Origin: an uncultured Eubacteriales bacterium
GTDB taxonomy: Bacteria > Bacillota > Clostridia > Christensenellales > Aristaeellaceae
Assembly: GCA_902774025.1 (NCBI GenBank)
Contig: CACYGY010000019.1
Span: 1 to 41,514, forward strand
Reading direction: 5' to 3'
DNA: 41,514 nucleotides
The position numbers and the translations under genes were made by a program. This document shows, one piece after another, positions 33,339-41,514 of this stretch (position 1 is the first letter of the stretch; each line of letters starts with the position of its first letter). The notes beneath the pieces were generated by a model. The model saw only the letters and a list, made by a program, of their open reading frames with translations, was not told the DNA's origin and ran no database searches.

Positions 33339-35951
33339 TCATTCAGCAACGGCAATTCCGATGGTGGCCTCCCGGGTCACCCCGTCCAGGGTCAGACGGG
33401 CGGTCAGGGCCGCAGCCCCCGCTCCGCAGGCCAGGACCCGGCCCTTTTCGATCCGGGCGACCCCCTCATCGCTGGAAAGAAGCTCGAAGGGGAGCTCTTC
33501 CGCCCTGAGGCGGGAGGCGTCCATCCGGGTGGCCGTGAGAAGCAGGGGTGCGGATTCGCCCTTTCCGAAAAGGGACTTTTCACACCGGAGGGTCACGGCG
33601 GAAAGAGGCGCCTTCCACGTTCCGCGGACCTGAATCCGCCTGGCTTCCACCGCCGCCTTCCGGCTGTCCTCCCCGATCCAGAAGGCGTACTCGCCCTCCT
33701 CCACCTCATACCGCTTTTTCCAGCTGTTCCATTTCTTCAGCTCATGGAGGGGAAGGCGGAAGGTCAGGGTGCGGCTTTCCCCGCTGCGCAGGAAGACTTT
33801 CTGAAAGCCTGCCAGCTGCTGCAGGGGACGGTTGTCATACAGGCTGATCCTGCGGAAATACAGCTGCGCCACCGCGGCCCCGTCCCGCTCTCCGGTATTC
33901 CTCACCTCCACCGTCAGGGTGCAGGTGTCGTTTGCGTCATACGCCTCCCGGTCCACGGTGAAGGCACTGTACTCAAAGTCCGTATAGCTCAGGCCGTAGC
34001 CGAAGGGGAAACGCACGTCCCCCAGGTAATACAGGTATGTCCTTCCCTTTTCCGGGGCCGTGTCAAAGGGGCGGATGCCGTATTCCCGGATATGGGGCAG
34101 GTCGCTGTCCCTGTAAAACCACGTCTCCGACAGGCGGCCTCCCGGGCAGGAGCGTCCGAAGAGCACGTCCGCGATGGCGCTGCCCTGGGATTCCCCGGCA
34201 TAGGTGGCCAGCAGGAGCGCGGGCACCTGATCCATGAAATCGCCCGTGGCCGGGCCGGAGACCACCAGCACCACCGCCGTTGCGGGATTGACTGCCAGGA
34301 TCTCCCGGATCTTTTCGTTCTGTCCGTAGGGCAGGTCCAGGGTGGTCCTGTCCGCCCCCTCCCGGGTGACGCTGGGATCGGTGCCCGCCACCACGATGAC
34401 CAGGTCCGCCTCCCTGGCGCTTTCAAGAGCGGCGGCCATGAGTTCCTCATCCGTCCTTCCCGCCTCCGGATCCTCCACGGGATGCCTCGGCGGGACCTCG
34501 GGCCGCTTCATGAATTCCATGAAGGGCTTGAACTTATTGAAGCGGAATTCCCTTTCGTCTTCGGGAACGCGCTCCTTCAGGTATTCCTCCGCTGTCATGC
34601 CGGCATCCCCGGCGCACCTCAGGAGCACGGGGGTGGGATCCGGGCGCGTGAATTCGTGCCTGGCCATGTTCCAGCCCTTCCGGTAATCCACACGGATGCC
34701 CCGCTTTTCCGCTTCCTCAAGAATCCCCTTCAGGGGCGGCACGGACACGCGCGTATCACAGTCGCTGTGGGGATTTCCCCCGATGGAGTAGCTGCCGAAC
34801 TGACGGTAGATGGCATTGGGGCCGATCACCGTGATGCGGCGCACCTTCTCCGATACGGGCAGAAGACCGCCCTCGTTTTTCAGCAGCACCAGGGATTCCT
34901 CCGCCGCCTTCCGGGCCAGGGCTCCGGCTGCATCGGTACACAGGGAGGCTTCGCCATACCCGCCGAAGGGGCGGGGTTCATCGAACTCGCCTAGGCGGAA
35001 GCGGGCGGTGAAGATCCGGACCAGGGAACGGTCCAGGTCCGCCTCCGTCACCAGCCCCTCCTGAAGGGCCTTCATGAGATACAGGTCATGCTCCACGCCG
35101 GTGCAGATGTCCGTCCCCGCCTTCAGGCACAGGGCGGAGGCCTCCGGCATGGTCCTTGCGTAGAAATGCCCCCGGAGCATGCCGAACATGAGGGCCGTGT
35201 TGGGACCCACGTCCCCCACCGCCCCGTCATCGGAGACGATATATCCTTTGAAACCCCATTCCTCCCTGAGGATTTCCCGGATCAGGTGCTCGTTGGCGGA
35301 GGAGGGGACACCGGAAATGCGGTTGTAGCTGGTCATGATGGAGTACGCCCCGCCCTCCCGGACGCAGCGCTCAAAGACCGGCAGATAGTATTCCCGCAGC
35401 GTCGCCTCGTCCATGTCGGAGGAGCCGTTGCAGCGGTTGTATTCGGAATTGTTGGCGGCAAAGTGCTTGGGGGTGGAGATGGCCTTGAGATAAACGGGAT
35501 CATCCCCCTGCAGCCCCCGCACATAGGCGGCGGCGAGCTTGCCCGCCAGGAAGGGGTCCTCCCCGAAGCACTCGTCATTGCGTCCCCAGCGGGGATCCCG
35601 GCCCATGTTCACCGTGGGACACCAGTAGTCCAGTTCCTTCCCGATGGTGTTGCGCAGGGCGCGGATCTCATCGGAAATCACCTTCGCCACTTCGTGCAGC
35701 AGATCCTCATTCCAGGTCTGGCTCATGGCCAGGCAGGTGGGGAAGCAGGTGGCCTGCCTGAACTCCTGCACCACGGCGGGGGTCACCCCGTGGGAGGCTT
35801 CGTTCCACCAGTTCCAGGACCGGATCTTCAGCCGGGGAATCGCCGGGGCGTCATGGGACAGCTGAAGGGCCTTCTCCTCCAGGGTCAGACGGCTCACCAG
35901 GTCCGCAGCACGGGCTTCAAAGGGCAGGGATGCATCCAGATAGCGCAGCAT
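33339..35951 (-). CDS. Glycoside hydrolase family 3 (beta-glucosidase/beta-xylosidase)
   Basis: An 870-residue cytoplasmic GH3 enzyme that retains configuration while removing terminal beta-linked glucose, xylose or similar. Domain order: TIM barrel (about 1-300; WNWWNEASHGV at 46-56, KHF at 162-164, nucleophile D241 in YIVSDDGAV), alpha/beta sandwich (about 345-600; LVIVVAGTDPSVTREG), fibronectin III-like domain (about 650-770; LTVEVRNTGERDGAAVAQLYF) and a C-terminal Ig-like (Big2-type) segment (about 775-870). The NWWNEA motif is common in beta-xylosidase/glucosidase branches. There is no signal peptide. A promoter and operator lie directly upstream at 35988-36040. Confidence 0.93.
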   Translation of the reverse strand: MLRYLDASLPFEARAADLVSRLTLEEKALQLSHDAPAIPRLKIRSWNWWNEASHGVTPAVVQEFRQATCFPTCLAMSQTWNEDLLHEVAKVISDEIRALRNTIGKELDYWCPTVNMGRDPRWGRNDECFGEDPFLAGKLAAAYVRGLQGDDPVYLKAISTPKHFAANNSEYNRCNGSSDMDEATLREYYLPVFERCVREGGAYSIMTSYNRISGVPSSANEHLIREILREEWGFKGYIVSDDGAVGDVGPNTALMFGMLRGHFYARTMPEASALCLKAGTDICTGVEHDLYLMKALQEGLVTEADLDRSLVRIFTARFRLGEFDEPRPFGGYGEASLCTDAAGALARKAAEESLVLLKNEGGLLPVSEKVRRITVIGPNAIYRQFGSYSIGGNPHSDCDTRVSVPPLKGILEEAEKRGIRVDYRKGWNMARHEFTRPDPTPVLLRCAGDAGMTAEEYLKERVPEDEREFRFNKFKPFMEFMKRPEVPPRHPVEDPEAGRTDEELMAAALESAREADLVIVVAGTDPSVTREGADRTTLDLPYGQNEKIREILAVNPATAVVLVVSGPATGDFMDQVPALLLATYAGESQGSAIADVLFGRSCPGGRLSETWFYRDSDLPHIREYGIRPFDTAPEKGRTYLYYLGDVRFPFGYGLSYTDFEYSAFTVDREAYDANDTCTLTVEVRNTGERDGAAVAQLYFRRISLYDNRPLQQLAGFQKVFLRSGESRTLTFRLPLHELKKWNSWKKRYEVEEGEYAFWIGEDSRKAAVEARRIQVRGTWKAPLSAVTLRCEKSLFGKGESAPLLLTATRMDASRLRAEELPFELLSSDEGVARIEKGRVLACGAGAAALTARLTLDGVTREATIGIAVAE

Positions 35952-35987
35952 GGCTCTGTTCTCCTTTTTTTCTGTAGGGGGCTTATC

Positions 35988-35999
35988 CGAAACGTTTCT
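35988..35999. promoter_or_regulatory. LacI-type operator copy 4 (GH3 promoter)
   Basis: CGAAACGTTTCT, one mismatch from the palindrome. It sits about 12 bp downstream of the -10 hexamer of the GH3 promoter, overlapping the expected start of transcription region. Confidence 0.65.
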
Positions 36000-36011
36000 G
36001 TTTGTGGAGCC

Positions 36012-36040
36012 ATGATATCACATTTCCCGCCCCTCGTGAA
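36012..36040 (-). promoter_or_regulatory. Promoter of the GH3-MoaF operon
   Basis: On the minus strand TTCACG (36035-36040) and TATCAT (36012-36017) are separated by exactly 17 bp, about 60 bp before the GH3 ATG. Confidence 0.55.
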
Positions 36041-36117
36041 GAGGGATTTTTATTTTCTGCCCCTTCGGCTTTCCTTCCTATTTTATATGGCACAGCCGTC
36101 AGGACGGACACCGGGGC

Positions 36118-36145
36118 TTCCATGACGGCGGAAAAAGTGTATAAT
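36118..36145 (+). promoter_or_regulatory. Promoter of the GH95-esterase unit
   Basis: A perfect TATAAT (36140-36145) with a weak -35 (TTCCAT, 36118-36123, 16-bp spacer). The weak -35 suggests help from an activator or dependence on de-repression. Confidence 0.5.
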
Positions 36146-36175
36146 ACAGGACAGATCACATGCGGCATTCAGAAG

Positions 36176-36187
36176 CGAAACGTTTTC
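36176..36187. promoter_or_regulatory. LacI-type operator copy 5 (GH95 promoter)
   Basis: CGAAACGTTTTC, with the left half-site and centre of the palindrome CGAAACGTTTCG perfect. It lies about 30 bp downstream of the TATAAT, between promoter and ribosome site (AGGAGG, about 36222-36227). Confidence 0.6.
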
Positions 36188-36234
36188 ATTTATCCCTTCG
36201 GGAAAGGGGACACAATTCCATCAGGAGGCGAACA

Positions 36235-38592
36235 ATGGAGCAGATCATGTGGTATGACCGTCCCGCGGATGCCTGGAGCGACGCGCTGCCCCTGGGCAAC
36301 GGCCGGCTGGGAGCCATGGTGTACGGCCACACGAGAGTGGAAAGGATTCAGCTGAACGAGGACAGTCTGTGGTACGGCAAGGCCATGGAAAGGGACAATC
36401 CCCGCCTGAAGGATGTTCTGCCCCGCATCCGCCGTCACGTGTTTCAGGGCGAAATCCGGGAGGCGGAGGACCTGATCCAGCGCTACATGCTGGGGGCACC
36501 CTATTCCATGCGGCATTATGAGTCCCTGGGGGAGATGGATATCGGCGTCAACTGCCTGTCCCCCTTCTCCGCGGGATGGGCGCCGGACAGTTCAGGGGCG
36601 GAGGATTACCGGCAGGAACTGGATCTCCGCCGGGGTGTCCACCGTCTCTTCTGGCGGGAAGGAGACGTGCACTTTACCCGGGAATGCTTCATTTCCCACC
36701 CGGATCAGGTGCTGTGCATCCGCTACCGGGCGGACCATCCCGGAGCGCTGACGATCCAGATCCGATACGACCGGGGCTATATCTTCGAGGGCATGGTTCC
36801 GGATCCCCGGCGGCCGGGCCACAGGATCCGCGCCGGCGGCTGGGGCAGCATGTTTCTGGACAGCAATCACACCGTGGATGCGCGGACCCTCACCGCCGGA
36901 GGCAATGCCGGAGGCACCGTATTCGGTCTGGCCCTGGCCATGGACTCGGACGGGGATGTGTCCGACGCCTATACCCAGCTGTACACGGAAAACGCCTCCT
37001 GTGTATGCCTGTACCTGGCCGCCGCCACGGACAACCGGGAAAAGGACCCCGCCGCCTTCGCCCTGGAAAGAGTCCGCGCCGCGCGGACCATGGGCTTTGA
37101 GGCGCTGGAAAGCCGCCATACGGAGGATTTCACGCCCCGGATGGAGCGGTGCGTTCTCTCCCTGCCCGGCCCCGGGGATGCTCCTGTGCACAAACGCATC
37201 GCCCATGTCCGGGAGGGGCAGACGGACCCGGGTCTTGCGGCGCTGTATTTCGCCTTTGGGCGCTATCTCATGCTCTCCGGCGGAAGGGAGGACTCCTCCG
37301 CCCTGAACCTGCAGGGCATATGGTGCAAGGAATTTGCCCCCATGTGGGACAGCAAGTACACCACCAACATCAATGTGCAGATGAATTACTGGCCCGCGGA
37401 AATCTGCGGTCTGGGAGAGACCCATGAATCCCTCTTCTCCCTCATCGCCGCCGTATGCGAACGGGGAAAAAAGACCGCCAGGGTCATGTACGGCGCCCGG
37501 GGCTCCGTATGCCATCACAACACGGATTACTACGGAGACACCGCGCCTCAGGATCAGTACATGGCCTCCACTTCCTGGACGGCGGGAGGCGCCTGGATGG
37601 CCATGCATCTCTGGGAGCATTTCCTGTTTACCCGGGACCTGGCGTTTCTGAGGAAATGGCGCCCCGTCATGCGGGAATTCGCTGTTTTCTTCCTGGACTT
37701 CCTGACAGATGACGGCACGGGGCATCTGGTCACCTGTCCCTCCCTGTCCCCGGAAAACCGCTATATCCTTCCCGACGGGTATGATTCCCCCATCTGTGCC
37801 GGTCCGGCCATGGACAATCAGATCCTGCGGGATCTGTTCTCCGCCTGCATTGAGGCGGACTGCCTGCTGGGGGCTGAGGACCGTGTGACAGAGGAATTCC
37901 GCGCGGCCCTTCCCCGTCTCCCCCAGGACCGGATCGGTTCCCGGGGACAGCTCCTGGAGTGGCGGGAGGAGCTTCCGGAAAAGATGCCGGGCATGAGTCA
38001 CATCTCCCATCTTTACGCCTCCTATCCCGGCAGTCAGATCAACTGGAAGGATACCCCGGAGCTGATGGAGGCGGTCCGCCGCTCCATTCAGCTGCGGGTG
38101 GAGGCGGGAACGGACGGGGGCGGCTGGCCTCTGGCATGGCGCATGTGCCAGTATGCGCGTCTCCTGGACGGAGCGTCCGTGGGCCTTGCCGTGGATCACA
38201 TGCTGGGCCGCGCAGCGGACAGTTTTCTCAACGGACGCCGCATCTTTCAGATTGACGGGAATCTCGGAGCGGTGGCCGGCATGGCGGAAGCCCTTCTGCA
38301 GAGCCATACCGGACTGATCCACCTGCTCCCCGCCCTTCCCCCCGCCTGGAGGGAGGGCAGCGTCACGGGACTGAAAGCCCGGGGCGGCGTCACGGTGGAT
38401 ATGCGCTGGAAGGACGGTTCCCTGACGGAAGCCGTTCTGCGCCCCGCCCTGGACGGGGAAATCGAGGTCCGGGCCGAAAACGCCGCGGGAATCCGTCTGG
38501 AGGGAAAGCCGGTCGGCGCGGAGCGGACGGAATGGGGATGGAAATTCTCCGCAAGGGGCGGAGCGGTTTACACACTGGCACTGAAAGACTGA
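36235..38592 (+). CDS. Glycoside hydrolase family 95 (alpha-L-fucosidase/galactosidase)
   Basis: A 785-residue classical GH95 inverting enzyme cleaving alpha-1,2-linked L-fucose or L-galactose. The N-terminal domain carries LPLGNGRLGAMVYG (18-31) and ERIQLNEDSLW (36-46). In the barrel, TTNINVQMNYWPAE (376-389) supplies the two catalytic Asn (N378, N380), EW at 575-576 and SHISHLYASYPG (588-599) mark the acid Glu region, and IDGN at 673-676 is the conserved distal Asp. No signal peptide, so it acts on imported oligosaccharides. TCAGGAGG precedes the ATG at 36235; a frame open to 36160 runs through the operator and is rejected. The carboxylesterase gene follows 25 bp later. Confidence 0.92.
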   Translation: MEQIMWYDRPADAWSDALPLGNGRLGAMVYGHTRVERIQLNEDSLWYGKAMERDNPRLKDVLPRIRRHVFQGEIREAEDLIQRYMLGAPYSMRHYESLGEMDIGVNCLSPFSAGWAPDSSGAEDYRQELDLRRGVHRLFWREGDVHFTRECFISHPDQVLCIRYRADHPGALTIQIRYDRGYIFEGMVPDPRRPGHRIRAGGWGSMFLDSNHTVDARTLTAGGNAGGTVFGLALAMDSDGDVSDAYTQLYTENASCVCLYLAAATDNREKDPAAFALERVRAARTMGFEALESRHTEDFTPRMERCVLSLPGPGDAPVHKRIAHVREGQTDPGLAALYFAFGRYLMLSGGREDSSALNLQGIWCKEFAPMWDSKYTTNINVQMNYWPAEICGLGETHESLFSLIAAVCERGKKTARVMYGARGSVCHHNTDYYGDTAPQDQYMASTSWTAGGAWMAMHLWEHFLFTRDLAFLRKWRPVMREFAVFFLDFLTDDGTGHLVTCPSLSPENRYILPDGYDSPICAGPAMDNQILRDLFSACIEADCLLGAEDRVTEEFRAALPRLPQDRIGSRGQLLEWREELPEKMPGMSHISHLYASYPGSQINWKDTPELMEAVRRSIQLRVEAGTDGGGWPLAWRMCQYARLLDGASVGLAVDHMLGRAADSFLNGRRIFQIDGNLGAVAGMAEALLQSHTGLIHLLPALPPAWREGSVTGLKARGGVTVDMRWKDGSLTEAVLRPALDGEIEVRAENAAGIRLEGKPVGAERTEWGWKFSARGGAVYTLALKD

Positions 38593-38617
38593 AAAACATA
38601 CAGGAGGGAAAAGGAAG

Positions 38618-40180
38618 ATGTTTATCCGACAGGTCAGAACCGAAAACGGATGGGTGCGCGGCATTCAGGCCGCGGACCCGAGGATCACCGCCTATAAGGG
38701 CATTCCCTTTGCCGCCCCGCCCGTGGGAGAAAACCGCTGGCGCGCCCCGCAGCCCTGTGCGGACTGGGAGGGCGTGAAGGACTGCTTTGATTTCAAACCC
38801 ATCTCCATGCAGGACGTCCCGCCGCTGGATGAGAAAAACGTGTATACCCGTGAATGGTCCGTGGATCCCGATCTGGAAATGAGTGAGGACTGCCTGTACC
38901 TGAACGTCTGGGCGCCGGCTCATGTCCACGAGGAAAAGCTTCCTGTCTTCGTGTGGTATTTCGGCGGCGGCCTGCAGGTGGGACACCCCTCTGAGATGGA
39001 GTTTGACGGGGAGCGCATCGCGCGCCGCGGCATCGTCGTGGTCACCGTCAATTACCGCCTGAACGCCTTCGGTTTCCTGTGCCATCCGGAGATCACCGCC
39101 CAGCAGCCGGACGCACCGGCCAATTTCGGGCATCTGGACCAGCAGGCGGGAACCCGGTGGGTCAAGCGCAACATCGCCGCCTTCGGCGGAGACCCGGACA
39201 ACATCACCATCGGCGGGCAGTCCGCCGGCGGCGGCAGCGTCATGAGCCAGCTCACCTCTCCGCAGAACGAAGGGCTTTTCCAGAAAGCCATCGTGGAAAG
39301 CGGCGTGGCGGCCAATGTCTATCCGGCCGCGCGGCGTTTCGGCCGTGTTCCGCCTCTGAGGGAAGCTGAAGCGGAGGGTGTGAAGTTCTTTGATTTCCTG
39401 GGCGTAAAGACCCTTGCGGAAGCCAGGGCGATCGATGAAAAAACGCTGATGCGGAAAATCAGGGAATACCATTCCTTCTGGGGCACCGTGCAGGATGACC
39501 GTTTCTGCGTGGGCAACGCCATGGATCTGTTCCTTCAGAACCGCAGGCTTCCCTGTCCCGTGCTGTGGGGCCGCACCTCCTCCGAGTTCATGGTGTCGCC
39601 GCAGGAAGAAACCCGCGAGGACTTTATCGCCATGTGCAGGTCCGTTTTCGGGGAGGATGCCGACCGCTTCCTGGCCCTGTTTGACCTGAACGGGGACATG
39701 GAAACAATCCGGTGTCAGGCCATGGTGCCAAGCATCGATCTGGCCATCCGCGCTCTGAGTGAACACAGCAGTGCCTCCGGGAATCCTCTCCCCCTGTATT
39801 ATTACGTTTTCGACGCGGAGATCCCCGGCTGGGACAACGCGGGAACCTTCCACTCCGTGGACCTGTGGTTCTTCTTTGAGACCCTGGCCAAATGCTGGCG
39901 GCCCTTTGTGGGCAAACACTATGATCTGGCCAGGCAGATGTGCAATTACTGGGCCGGGTTTATCCGCAGCGGCGATCCCAACGGCGAGGACTGCAACGGC
40001 GAACCTCTCCCCCGCTGGGACGCCTGCACCGCAGACCATCCCGCCTGCATGGTCTTTGATGACAGGTGCCATCAGACGGTGGAAAAGCCGGATGAGAAGA
40101 TGGCTCTGCTGATCCGCTGTTACCTGCGCCAGCACGGCTGCCGAATGGAAGAAACAAAGGCTGTGGAAAAGAGTCCCTGA
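38618..40180 (+). CDS. Carboxylesterase, type B
   Basis: A 520-residue alpha/beta-hydrolase of the carboxylesterase/cholinesterase type. FAAPPVGENRW (31-41), EDCLYLNVWAP (90-100), the oxyanion-hole YFGGG (114-118), nucleophile S202 in GGQSAGGGS, the acidic residue probably in WGRTSSEF, and a likely catalytic His in GTFHSVDLWFFF complete the set. Length is standard and no signal peptide is present, unlike secreted members. GGAGGG precedes the ATG. It is co-transcribed with the GH95 gene and ended by a terminator. Likely to remove acetyl or other acyl groups from sugars entering the cell. Confidence 0.92.
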   Translation: MFIRQVRTENGWVRGIQAADPRITAYKGIPFAAPPVGENRWRAPQPCADWEGVKDCFDFKPISMQDVPPLDEKNVYTREWSVDPDLEMSEDCLYLNVWAPAHVHEEKLPVFVWYFGGGLQVGHPSEMEFDGERIARRGIVVVTVNYRLNAFGFLCHPEITAQQPDAPANFGHLDQQAGTRWVKRNIAAFGGDPDNITIGGQSAGGGSVMSQLTSPQNEGLFQKAIVESGVAANVYPAARRFGRVPPLREAEAEGVKFFDFLGVKTLAEARAIDEKTLMRKIREYHSFWGTVQDDRFCVGNAMDLFLQNRRLPCPVLWGRTSSEFMVSPQEETREDFIAMCRSVFGEDADRFLALFDLNGDMETIRCQAMVPSIDLAIRALSEHSSASGNPLPLYYYVFDAEIPGWDNAGTFHSVDLWFFFETLAKCWRPFVGKHYDLARQMCNYWAGFIRSGDPNGEDCNGEPLPRWDACTADHPACMVFDDRCHQTVEKPDEKMALLIRCYLRQHGCRMEETKAVEKSP

Positions 40181-40186
40181 AAAAAG

Positions 40187-40227
40187 AAAGGATTCAGCCA
40201 TTCCGGAGATTGGCTGAATCCTTTATT
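40187..40227 (+). terminator. Terminator after the carboxylesterase gene
   Basis: A perfect 14-bp stem AAAGGATTCAGCCA (40187-40200) / TGGCTGAATCCTTT (40211-40224) with a 10-nt loop, ending in TTTATT. A-rich sequence before the stem would allow it to act in both directions. It begins 7 bp after the stop codon. Confidence 0.85.
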
Positions 40228-40584
40228 CTGCATGATGGATCCGTATTGGAAACAATGCTGAAATCTGTTCATGAACGTTAATCTCCCTGTTTGCGGACTT
40301 ATAAAGCCAGGCAGCAGGAACGCAGATTCTTCACAGAAGATCAATCGGAAGGCGTGAAAAGAGAAACCCACGAATGGAGCCCGTCCTGCGCTTACAGATC
40401 TTCACTTTCGGCAGTGTTCAGGTAAGGAAAACCCCAACAGCTTTTGTGGAGTTCTTTCTGGTCAGCAGATCATTCTCCCGTCACCCATCGCATCAGCGCA
40501 AACTGACAGCAGGAAAGCTTTTATTCAGATCGAAACGGTCAAAAGAAGCTGCTCCGAAACGACGAAGGATTGGATGGCACCATC
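40228..40584. other. Gene-free stretch
   Basis: No supported gene. A 77-codon frame (40374-40607) begins with the protein-like LRLQIFTFGSVQVRK but then loses coherence, so it may be a relic. The stretch is richer in A+T than the glycan locus and marks its right border. Confidence 0.4.
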
Positions 40585-40860
40585 ATGCCGAAGGATTTTA
40601 TCCATGAGATTCAGGAGACCATCGCCGTCCTGTTCGCTTCAGCTTCTGGCTGGCACAAAGAGCTGAACATGATCAGCTGGAACGGCAGCGAACCCGGGTA
40701 CGACATCCGCGAGTGGGCACCTGACCATGAAAAAAGCAGCAAAAGTGTTACCCTCACGGAGGAGGAAGCCGCCATTCTGATGACGGTACTGATAAAGAGG
40801 ATCAAGGGACAGGATTCAGTCGGAGTACAAGCGAGTCAGAAGAATGAGTATGATCCGTAA
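40585..40860 (+). CDS. PC4/YdbC-family ssDNA-binding protein
   Basis: A 91-residue protein of the YdbC group, bacterial relatives of the eukaryotic coactivator PC4 that bind single-stranded nucleic acid as dimers. Typical segments are IQETIAVLFASASGWHKELNMISWNG and YDIREWAPDHEK (both split across beta strands), then SVTLTEEEAAILMTVLIKR as the C-terminal helix. The ATG at 40585 is chosen; a TTG frame begins at 40570. The ribosome site is weak (GAAGGAT, about 16 bp upstream). It is isolated between the glycan locus and a transposase relic. Often found near mobile elements; cellular role here unknown. Confidence 0.8.
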   Translation: MPKDFIHEIQETIAVLFASASGWHKELNMISWNGSEPGYDIREWAPDHEKSSKSVTLTEEEAAILMTVLIKRIKGQDSVGVQASQKNEYDP

Positions 40861-40935
40861 AACAATCCGGGCACTGTTCGCATCCGTTCCCGGGTTTCAC
40901 ACGCCCCATGACTCCTGTCACGCGGAGTTGCTTCA

Positions 40936-41451
40936 TCAGAATTTCAGGGGGATGTCCCCGCAATCGAAAGTTTCCCCCGCCGCTGCGCGTGACCGGATCA
41001 CTTCCTCGACACAGTTCCAGGTACGGGCCTCCTGATGGGCCCTGAGGCACAGCATATGGCGCGCGTTCACGACATTCCACCTCACACCCGGCAGTTTCAT
41101 GCGCTCCTGTGTTGAATGAAGGCCTGTTCTCCCCCCGCCTCCGCCGCCCGTAAACAGTCCCATCCTTGCGTATTCCGGATAGTTCATGCTGTCCCGGTTG
41201 TTCCGGATAAAGGTGTACAGGTCGGGAACGCCCGGTTTCATGATCTGATTTTCCCGGTATTTCAGTTCCGACAGCAGATCATCCGTCCTTCCTGCTTCCA
41301 TGAGCGCGCATAATTGGTCGGCGTATTCCTTTCGGGATTCCTCTGTGGGCCGGACCGCTTCGGCATACCTGCGGACGTTTTCCCGGGCCTGATCCAGGTC
41401 CAGGATCTGTATCACGTTTTGAACCATACCGCTTGCGGAGAATGTCCCCAC
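40936..41451 (-). pseudogene. Transposase C-terminal fragment (ISLre2/ISKra4-like), decayed
   Basis: A frame of about 170 codons that resembles the C-terminal third of UPF0236/ISLre2- or ISKra4-type transposases: VIQILDLDQARENVRRYAEA, LYTFIRNNRDSMNYPEYARMG, then QERMKLPGVRWNVVNARHMLCLRA. Where such proteins have a G.GA(I/V)ES segment with a catalytic Glu, this copy reads TGGGGGGRTGL, so the Glu is lost. A TGA lies two codons upstream of the GTG at 41451, and the N-terminal two-thirds are missing or outside the window in another frame. Not functional. Confidence 0.6.
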
Positions 41452-41514
41452 GTGAACTCACTTACAATAATTCGAATACTGTTGGCTTGTTGAGTTTCTC
41501 TGCTTGTTTTCCGA

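Noticed and set aside
31161..36187. The CGAAACGTTTCG sites as catabolite-response elements for CcpA
   Set aside because: The outer TG...CA positions of the cre consensus are not kept in most copies. The central CG pattern fits a local LacI-family operator better, although cross-binding cannot be excluded.
40374..40607. 77-codon frame starting LRLQIFTFGSVQVRK, faintly like the start of a BTAD-type regulator
   Set aside because: Similarity covers only about 15 residues and the rest is incoherent. It also overlaps the PC4/YdbC-like gene.

Overview
The window looks like part of the chromosome of an uncultured, high-GC, anaerobic Bacillota (Clostridia type, for example a rumen or gut Christensenellales or Oscillospirales relative). 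This is inferred from strong AGGAGG-type ribosome sites, LplB/LplC-type sugar ABC permeases, an M29 aminopeptidase, and Clostridia-style mobile-element relics at both ends. No rRNA, tRNA or CRISPR array was seen.

Left end (1-5037): decayed mobile DNA (a PIN-toxin remnant and the C-terminal tail of a relaxase), followed by a leftward operon visibly richer in A+T than the rest. The operon encodes a macro-domain protein, a RelA/SpoT-type HD hydrolase, a VWA protein and an ADP-ribosylglycohydrolase. It reads as an ADP-ribose/nucleotide-signal handling module that arrived on a mobile element.

Middle-left (5038-12141): single housekeeping or accessory genes. They are a GrpB-family protein, an FMN-binding split-barrel protein, an ABM-domain protein, an alpha/beta hydrolase, an M29 aminopeptidase, a secreted 5'-nucleotidase with its own promoter and terminator, and an HpcH/HpaI-type aldolase.

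Right two-thirds (12526-40227): a large sugar and glycan utilisation locus. A GH31 glycosidase and a LacI regulator diverge. Next is a leftward operon (class II aldolase, FGGY kinase, GatD-like Zn dehydrogenase, aldo/keto reductase, FucU-type mutarotase) with a PfkB kinase diverging from it. Together these six genes can be read as a complete PTS-free polyol route from a free aldose to triose phosphates. A second leftward operon encodes a GH4 glycosidase, an esterase, an FMN-barrel protein, two ABC permeases, a solute-binding protein and a divergent GH95. A third encodes a GH3 and two MoaF-like proteins. A fourth, rightward unit encodes a classical GH95 and a type-B carboxylesterase. None of the glycosidases or esterases has a signal peptide, so oligosaccharides are probably imported by the ABC system (no ATPase gene here) and taken apart in the cytoplasm. 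Fucosylated, galactosylated or acetylated plant oligosaccharides such as xyloglucan fragments are a reasonable guess. A palindromic LacI-type operator (consensus CGAAACGTTTCG) sits in front of the GH4, GH3 and GH95 units and marks a local regulon.

Right end (40228-41514): a PC4/YdbC-like gene and a decayed transposase fragment.
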